Assembly (NCBI GenBank): GCA_023411575.1
Contig: JAEYOP010000040.1
Coordinates: 434,001-498,000 of the forward strand
Reading direction: 5' to 3'
DNA length: 64,000 nt
From: Bacillota bacterium
Lineage (GTDB): Bacteria > Bacillota > Clostridia > Acetivibrionales > DTU013
The translations under genes were made by a program, and so were the position numbers. The notes under the pieces were generated by a model. That model was not told where the DNA came from and searched no databases. It was given only the letters and a program-made list of their open reading frames with translations. Every line of letters starts with the position of its first letter. Positions within the stretch are counted from its first letter, which is position 1. This document shows positions 58,953-64,000 of the stretch, piece after piece.

Positions 58953-60210
58953 TGCCCTCTCCCGATAATTCCGCACTGATTATATAAACAGGATTCAGCG
59001 CCTGCAGCATATGCCCTTCTCCCGCCTGTCTTCCCCTGGATATGGCTATGCATGCAATATCCATATTGCAGAATCCCCTTTTTTCCAAACCCTTTATCAA
59101 TTCGCAGGCATTTTCCAGGACAATGAGATTGGCCACCACCCTGAGCCGCCTGCCGCCTGTCGCCGCTATAAAGTCCAGAATTTCCTCCATGCGGCCGCCG
59201 GAGCCTCCGATGAAAACCCGGTCGGGAACCGGAAGGCCTTTCAGGCTGCCGGGGGCTGTCCCCTCCACCACCTTGACGTTCCCGACGCCGAATTTTTCGA
59301 TGTTCCGCCGGATCAGCTCCAGGGCGTCCTTTTCCTTTTCAATGGCGTATACGTGGCCCTGCTTCATCAAAAGCCCGCATTCGATTGCCACCGAGCCGGT
59401 TCCCGCCCCGATGTCGAACAGGACGGAATCCTCTTTCAGCCGCAGCTTTGACAACGCGGCCGCCCGGACCTCCTCCTTCGTCATGGGCACCTCCCCCCGC
59501 AGGAACAGCTCGTCCGGTATTCCTCCCGTTTCATACTCCCAGACCCGCGCCGCCTTTTCCGGCAAGCCGGTCCTTTTGAGCAGCAGGATGGAAAGACTGT
59601 CAAATTCCATCCCGTCGATCTCCTTCGGCGTGCCTTCCATAATTCGTTCCTCCTCATAGGAAAGCTTCTCGCCGACTACCACCCGGACATGCCGGAGCCC
59701 CCCCGCCAGCAGTTCCCGGCAGACGACGGCCGGCGAGGAACCTCCCCCTGTAAAGACAGCAACCTTTCCATACCGTCTCGCCGCGTCGCATATGTTTTCC
59801 GTCCGGCGCCCGTGCAGGCTGACGATATGGCAGTCCTCCCAGCTTTCGCCGATCCTGGCGCACAAATATTGGAGGGAGCTGATTCCCGGAAAAATTTCAA
59901 GCCGGAGGCCGGCAAGCTGTTTTTTCAGATAGCCCGCAATGCTGAAAAGTCCGGTATCGCCGGAGGCCAGCACCACCATGGTCTTGCTCCCCGCGTTGCC
60001 CGCGATGAACTGCCTGACCTCTTCCAGATTCCCGCCGATCTCCTTCTCCTCTTTCTGCAGCCCGCGGAACAGGTTCAGGTTCCTTCTGCCGCCGATCAGC
60101 AGGTCGCACCCCTCGATCACCTTCCGCGCGGCAGGATAGATATACTCCGGATTTCCCGGGCCGATGCCGACGACGTAAAGAATATTGTCCTTTTCAAGCC
60201 TGCCTTCCAT
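58945..60210 (-). CDS. cbiET: Fused cobalt-precorrin-6B C5,15-methyltransferase/decarboxylase
   Basis: A 421-aa fusion. Residues 1-205 are CbiE (VVGIGPGNPEYIYPAARKVI; VLASGDTGLFSIAGYLKKQL), which methylates C5. Residues about 225-405 are CbiT (GIPDELFLRGEVPMTKEEVR; LFDIGAGTGSVAIECGLL), which methylates C15 and decarboxylates C12. The fusion equals CobL of the aerobic route. It overlaps cbiD by 17 bases and cbiL by 8, so translation is probably coupled on both sides. Confidence 0.95.
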   Translation of the reverse strand: MEGRLEKDNILYVVGIGPGNPEYIYPAARKVIEGCDLLIGGRRNLNLFRGLQKEEKEIGGNLEEVRQFIAGNAGSKTMVVLASGDTGLFSIAGYLKKQLAGLRLEIFPGISSLQYLCARIGESWEDCHIVSLHGRRTENICDAARRYGKVAVFTGGGSSPAVVCRELLAGGLRHVRVVVGEKLSYEEERIMEGTPKEIDGMEFDSLSILLLKRTGLPEKAARVWEYETGGIPDELFLRGEVPMTKEEVRAAALSKLRLKEDSVLFDIGAGTGSVAIECGLLMKQGHVYAIEKEKDALELIRRNIEKFGVGNVKVVEGTAPGSLKGLPVPDRVFIGGSGGRMEEILDFIAATGGRRLRVVANLIVLENACELIKGLEKRGFCNMDIACIAISRGRQAGEGHMLQALNPVYIISAELSGEGNE

Positions 60211-61327
60211 AGCTGCCTCCCGCTTCCATAATCAACCCGGCTGCGTTTTGATCCATCGCAAGAAGGGAACCTTCCTCATGAAAAAGAACGCTTCCGATCT
60301 TTATCTTTCCGTAACAATAATCCATGCACTTTTTCGATGTATTTTCAACGATTCTGGTAAAAATGCCTGTGAGTCCGTGCTCCCTGATAATGCCGATCGC
60401 CGCTTCCGTGGTCGCACATCCGTAGAGGGCCGATACCACCTCACGGGAGGCCCCCTCCAGGGCGGCGTACGCGGTAAGGATTTCCATCCTCGCGTCCGCT
60501 ACCCTGCTGTGGGTGTGAAAGATTCCGGCCGCCACCTTGACCAGCTTTCCCATATGGCCTACCAGCAGAAGCTTTTCCATTCCAAGCTCCGCCGCTCTGT
60601 CCAGCATATATCCCACAAAATTGCTCACCTTTATTATGCAGCCTTCTTGCAGCCCCAGCTTTTCCTCCGCAAAGCTTTCGCCATAATTCCCGAAGACGAA
60701 TACGGCGAGCTTCACGCCCTTTCCCCACAACACTTTCAGTTCAAGCGCCAGGGCTTCCTTCCACGCCTCCTCCGACATGGGGGTTACAATACCGGTGGTA
60801 CCAATGATGGAGATTCCCCCTGTTATGCCGAGTCGTGGATTATAAGTTCGGAGGGCCGCCTCTTTGCCTCCGGGAACGGAAAGGCGGATCGAGACGCCTT
60901 TTCCTTCCGGCAGCACCTCCCCGACCTCCTTGAGGATCATCTGCATCGGCGCCGGATTGATGGCGGGCTTTCCCGGCTCCACCTTCAGGCCCGGCAGGGT
61001 GACGGTGCCGATCCCTTCCCCCGCCCCGACCTCGATACCCGTTCCGTCCTTCCATACCGCTTCCGCAAAAATCCGGAGCCCCGTGGTCACATCCGGGTCG
61101 TCGCCGCCATCCTTCACGATGGCGCACACTGCTCTGCCGGGAGTCACGGACGCGTCCGTCACCGGCAGCACCAGCCGGACGCCGGCAGGGGTGTCGATTT
61201 CGACGCTTTCCGCGAGCCTCCCGGAAACCAGCATCCTCACCGAAGCCTTGGCGGCCCCTGCTGCGCAGGCTCCCGTGGTATAGCCCTTTCTGAACCTTTT
61301 TCCGTTTACCACCACATAGTCGTCCAT
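60194..61327 (-). CDS. cbiD: Cobalt-precorrin-5B C1-methyltransferase
   Basis: A 377-aa enzyme found only in the anaerobic route. RFRKGYTTGACAAGAAKASV at the N-terminus, VTPGRAVCAIVKDGGDDPDV and ITGGISIIGTTGIVTPMSEE are CbiD signatures. It methylates C1 with SAM. ATG at 61327 with AAGGTGG. The C-terminal part is shorter in visible motifs but of normal length. Confidence 0.96.
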   Translation of the reverse strand: MDDYVVVNGKRFRKGYTTGACAAGAAKASVRMLVSGRLAESVEIDTPAGVRLVLPVTDASVTPGRAVCAIVKDGGDDPDVTTGLRIFAEAVWKDGTGIEVGAGEGIGTVTLPGLKVEPGKPAINPAPMQMILKEVGEVLPEGKGVSIRLSVPGGKEAALRTYNPRLGITGGISIIGTTGIVTPMSEEAWKEALALELKVLWGKGVKLAVFVFGNYGESFAEEKLGLQEGCIIKVSNFVGYMLDRAAELGMEKLLLVGHMGKLVKVAAGIFHTHSRVADARMEILTAYAALEGASREVVSALYGCATTEAAIGIIREHGLTGIFTRIVENTSKKCMDYCYGKIKIGSVLFHEEGSLLAMDQNAAGLIMEAGGSYGRQA

Positions 61328-61360
61328 ACCGTCCACCTTACCCCCGGAGATTTTCCGCCC

Positions 61361-61987
61361 TCACAGCATTTTGACCACCGCGTTCACAATGGCCGCCGCC
61401 ACGTTGCTGCCGCCTTTTCTTCCTTCCGCCACGATGTAGGGTGCGCCGGACGCCTTAAGCAGTTCCTTGGATTCCACCACATTCACGAACCCCACCGGTA
61501 CGCCGATCACCAGGTCCGGTTTCGCAGCGCCTTCCTTTATCAGTTCCACCAACCGGATCAGGGCCGTCGGCGCATTTCCTATGGCGAAAATCCGGTTGTT
61601 TTTATCCTCCACGGCCTTCTCCATGCACACCGCCGACCGGGTAATCTTTCTCTGCAAGGCGGCCTGCGCCACTTCCACGTCATCCATGTAGCAGACCACT
61701 TCCCCGCCGAAACGGGAAAAGCCCTTCCGGTTGATGCCCGCCGCCGCCATTTTCGTGTCCGTCACGATATTGCAGCCTGCCTTGATGGATTGAAAGGCCC
61801 TTTCCTCCGCATCGGCGCTGATCATGATATGGTCGGCGAAGTCAAAATCCGCCGTCGTGTGGATCACCCTTTTCACGATGGCTTCCTGAAAGGCCGGAAA
61901 CCGTCTTCCCCCCAGTATTTCCGATATGATTTCAAAGCTTCTTCTCTCAATCTCCTCCGGTCGGATGAACTCGATTCCGTTCAGCAT
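61361..61987 (-). CDS. cbiC: Cobalt-precorrin-8 methylmutase
   Basis: A 208-aa enzyme that moves the C11 methyl to C12, giving cobyrinate. EEIERRSFEIISEILGGRRF, VKRVIHTTADFDFADHIM (with the catalytic His) and VIGVPVGFVNVVESKELL are CbiC/CobH blocks. ATG at 61987 with GGGGTGTATC; it overlaps the end of cbiO by 7 bases. Confidence 0.96.
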   Translation of the reverse strand: MLNGIEFIRPEEIERRSFEIISEILGGRRFPAFQEAIVKRVIHTTADFDFADHIMISADAEERAFQSIKAGCNIVTDTKMAAAGINRKGFSRFGGEVVCYMDDVEVAQAALQRKITRSAVCMEKAVEDKNNRIFAIGNAPTALIRLVELIKEGAAKPDLVIGVPVGFVNVVESKELLKASGAPYIVAEGRKGGSNVAAAIVNAVVKML

Positions 61988-62862
61988 GATACACCCCGTC
62001 CCCCATTCTCCTTCAGCCGGTTTCCCCACTCCAGGATTTCCTTTCTGGCCCTTGAGATGGTATTGGCAGACCCCCGGAAATCCATTCCGTCCTTTTTTTT
62101 CAGGATTTCCATCAGATGTCCCACCCTGGGAAGCCTGAGACCCACCCGCCTGATTTCCTCGGGCCGGCAGAACAGCTCCTCCGGTTCTCCCTCCAGCGTG
62201 ATGGAGCCCTTATCCATGACATAGGCATAATCGCAGTACAGCGGTACAATATCCATATCGTGGGTCGCTATGATTACAGACAGCCCCAGCTCTTTTTGAA
62301 TGCTTCTCAACAGCTTCATGATTTCGGTAACGCCCATGGGATCCAGGCCCGCCGTCGGTTCATCCAGGATGAGCAGCTCCGGCTGCATGGCGATGACCCC
62401 GGCGATGGCCACCCTCTTTTTCTGCCCAAAACTGAGGCAGTGGGTCGGCTTGTCCTTCAGCTGCGATATCCCCGTCATCTCCATGGCGTCCTTTACCCTC
62501 CTGCGGACTTCGCCGTCGGGCAGGTGCAGATTTTTTACTCCGAAGGAGATGTCCCGGACTACACTGGCTGAAAACAACTGGTTGTCGGAATTCTGGAACA
62601 CGATCCCCACAGACCTTCGAAGCTCTTTCAGCCCGCTTTTCGAATAGTCCAGCGGCTCGCCCTTGTACCGGATTTCACCGGAGGCAGGCTTGAAAATTCC
62701 GTTCAGGCAGAGAAAGAGCGTGGATTTTCCGGCTCCGTTGCCGCCCAGGATCGCGGTCGTTTTGCACGCCTTTACTTCCAGATCGATTCCCTTCAGCGCA
62801 TACGTGCCGTCGCCATATTTATAATGAAGGCCCTCGACCTTGACGATATTTTTCGATGTCAT
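61981..62862 (-). CDS. cbiO: Cobalt ECF transporter ATPase
   Basis: A 293-aa ABC ATPase. AILGGNGAGKSTLFLCLNGI is Walker A (about 35-54), SFGQKKRVAIAGVIA the signature and LLILDEPTAGLDPMG Walker B, so the ATP site is complete. It powers cobalt uptake with CbiM, CbiN and CbiQ. The start overlaps cbiQ by four bases. Confidence 0.96.
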   Translation of the reverse strand: MTSKNIVKVEGLHYKYGDGTYALKGIDLEVKACKTTAILGGNGAGKSTLFLCLNGIFKPASGEIRYKGEPLDYSKSGLKELRRSVGIVFQNSDNQLFSASVVRDISFGVKNLHLPDGEVRRRVKDAMEMTGISQLKDKPTHCLSFGQKKRVAIAGVIAMQPELLILDEPTAGLDPMGVTEIMKLLRSIQKELGLSVIIATHDMDIVPLYCDYAYVMDKGSITLEGEPEELFCRPEEIRRVGLRLPRVGHLMEILKKKDGMDFRGSANTISRARKEILEWGNRLKENGGRGVSC

Positions 62863-63650
62863 ACCACACCTCCGGTTGAACTTTTCAGCAGAATCCCCAG
62901 CGCAATGAGCAATAGATTGACCGCCGCCGGTATCGCATAACCGCTCCAGCCCCCTTCGTACTCCTCCTCCAGCATATCCAGCTCCCCTTCGTAGCCCCTG
63001 GATTCCAGCGAGGTATACAGCTCGTTGGATCGTTTGTAGGAACGGATAAAAAGCATGGAGCCCAGCTCTCCCAGCGAACGGAAGGACGCTGAAAAGCCGG
63101 AATAGCCGAGGCGGCAGCTCTGGGCGTTGTAAATCGCCTCCGCCTCCTCCAGAAGAATGAAGATGGACCGGTAGATCAGCTCCATCAGTTCCCCGAACAG
63201 CTTTGGAAGCTTCAGCCTGCTAAGGGCCGCAAGCAGGCCCGTCATAGGCGTAGTGAGCGACAGATAGTACAGGCAGGACACCGCTCCCAGCGCTCTTAGG
63301 ACAAGTCTCGCGGCATACTGTATCCCCGTTGCGGAAAGCCCTATCCAGACCTTTGCCACCGGAATCGCCGCAAGAAAGGCGTCCCGGTCCCCGGATATGT
63401 TGATGGCAATGGTAAGGACGCTTACTACCAGGAAGGCCATGGGGACAAACATCAGCTTGACAAAAAAACGAAGGGGGGTCCCCCCCTTGAAAACGGTAGT
63501 TCCGCCCATGATTAAAATGACTAGAATGGAAATCAGCCCATTATCGGCCCACAGGCATACGGCCAGCGTAAGAACGGCAAACAGCAGCTTCTGCACCGGA
63601 TCCCTGTTCATCAGCCTGGACGTGTAGGCCACCTTGTCAATGGAGATCAT
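62859..63650 (-). CDS. cbiQ: Cobalt ECF transporter transmembrane subunit
   Basis: A 263-aa membrane protein with about five hydrophobic segments. ELMELIYRSIFILLEEAEAI and FIRSYKRSNELYTSLESRGY are the CbiQ coupling motifs that contact CbiO. It overlaps cbiN by four bases. The N-terminal RDPVQKLLFAVLTLAVCLWA is typical. Confidence 0.95.
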   Translation of the reverse strand: MISIDKVAYTSRLMNRDPVQKLLFAVLTLAVCLWADNGLISILVILIMGGTTVFKGGTPLRFFVKLMFVPMAFLVVSVLTIAINISGDRDAFLAAIPVAKVWIGLSATGIQYAARLVLRALGAVSCLYYLSLTTPMTGLLAALSRLKLPKLFGELMELIYRSIFILLEEAEAIYNAQSCRLGYSGFSASFRSLGELGSMLFIRSYKRSNELYTSLESRGYEGELDMLEEEYEGGWSGYAIPAAVNLLLIALGILLKSSTGGVV

Positions 63651-63973
63651 GCTGTTTTCTCATCCTCTTTCTTCTTCCGGGCCCTCAGATAGCCGATCCC
63701 GTAGCCGACGATCCCCGCGCCGATGGCCGCCTGCAGTGCAAACATCAGGCTCTCGATTTCACCGCTCTTGGGCTCCATCAACGGAGAAAACCAGGGCTCA
63801 TAGTCCGCGGCAATTTCCGTTATGGCTTCCTCCGCCTTGCCGTCCGCTCCGCCGAATTCGGCGTTTTTGGCAACGAATAGGGGAATGATCGCCAGCAGGA
63901 TCACGATGAGGATCATCAGCAGGTTGACTGTTAATCCGGTGCCTTTTGTTTTTGTTCCGGTGTTATTTGGCAT
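63647..63973 (-). CDS. cbiN: Cobalt transport accessory protein
   Basis: A 108-aa protein with a membrane segment at about 16-35 and another at about 78-98. FGGADGKAEEAITEIAADYE between them is the CbiN loop that helps load CbiM. AAAGGAGGGG precedes the ATG. cbiM is expected directly upstream, outside the window, and a cobalamin riboswitch before it. Confidence 0.93.
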   Translation of the reverse strand: MPNNTGTKTKGTGLTVNLLMILIVILLAIIPLFVAKNAEFGGADGKAEEAITEIAADYEPWFSPLMEPKSGEIESLMFALQAAIGAGIVGYGIGYLRARKKKEDEKTA

Positions 63974-64000
63974 TCTCGACCCCTCCTTTGGAAAATAGCT

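Noticed and set aside
60185..62224. 679-codon open frame opposite cbiD, cbiC and cbiO
   Set aside because: It crosses three confident genes on the other strand; long because of high G+C and few stops.
63974..64000. cbiM end or cobalamin riboswitch at the right edge
   Set aside because: Only 27 bases remain before the window ends and they hold just the cbiN ribosome site.

Overview
The window is about 52% G+C and comes from an anaerobic, endospore-forming member of the Firmicutes, most likely class Clostridia. The grounds are DUF3343, DUF6062, DUF438 and DUF1858 proteins, strong AGGAGG ribosome sites with frequent GTG and TTG starts, collagen-like proteins behind sigma-K-type promoters, a SipW-type (ER-type) signal peptidase, methylaspartate ammonia-lyase and the oxygen-independent cobalamin route. 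No tRNA, rRNA, CRISPR array or intact insertion sequence was seen.

Positions 1-6600: spore-associated hypothetical genes, a structured small RNA with its own sigma-A promoter (best guess 6S RNA), a DUF3343 gene, an 8-oxoguanine DNA glycosylase, a DUF6062 gene and a coiled-coil gene. Positions 6800-18900: a spore-surface locus. It holds a nucleotide-sugar epimerase, two collagen-like proteins (one with about 140 G-x-T triplets), three proteins with GT-A-type glycosyltransferase domains, four methyltransferase domains, a second DUF3343 gene and a Cys-rich hypothetical protein. Several genes from 1 to 19 kb share AC-N16/17-CATAnnnTA promoters, so they are probably built in the mother cell late in sporulation. 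Positions 18.9-22 kb: a palindromic MITE-like element, a MutS2-like ATPase without an Smr domain, and a TSUP permease.

Positions 22.1-27.4 kb: a compact cluster of two proteins with SipW-type signal peptides (one carrying a CBM2-like module), a short signal-like peptide, a SipW-type peptidase, an ABC ATPase with broken Walker motifs, and an ABC-type permease fused to a signal-peptidase fold that has lost its catalytic residues. This is the best candidate here for an undescribed system. Positions 27.4-29.9 kb: a DUF438/hemerythrin/PAS protein, a DUF1858 protein and a Crp/Fnr regulator, with three operator-like palindromes spaced exactly 32 bp apart. Positions 29.9-40.3 kb: a carbohydrate-uptake locus (GH29 fucosidase, CcdA-like protein, Lpl-type ABC importer, membrane AraC regulator, ROK regulator). 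Positions 40.5-46.3 kb: asparaginase, CutC, a large transglutaminase-like protein and methylaspartate ammonia-lyase behind a consensus sigma-A promoter.

Positions 46.3-64 kb: one long minus-strand operon, cbiN-Q-O-C-D-ET-L-F-G-hemA-cbiH-J-sirC-hemC-cobA/hemD-hemB-hemL-cbiX-cbiA. It encodes cobalt uptake, the C5 route from glutamyl-tRNA to uroporphyrinogen III, and every ring step to cobyrinate a,c-diamide. cbiM and any cobalamin riboswitch would lie beyond the right edge. Genes for amidation beyond the a,c-diamide and for the nucleotide loop are not in the window.
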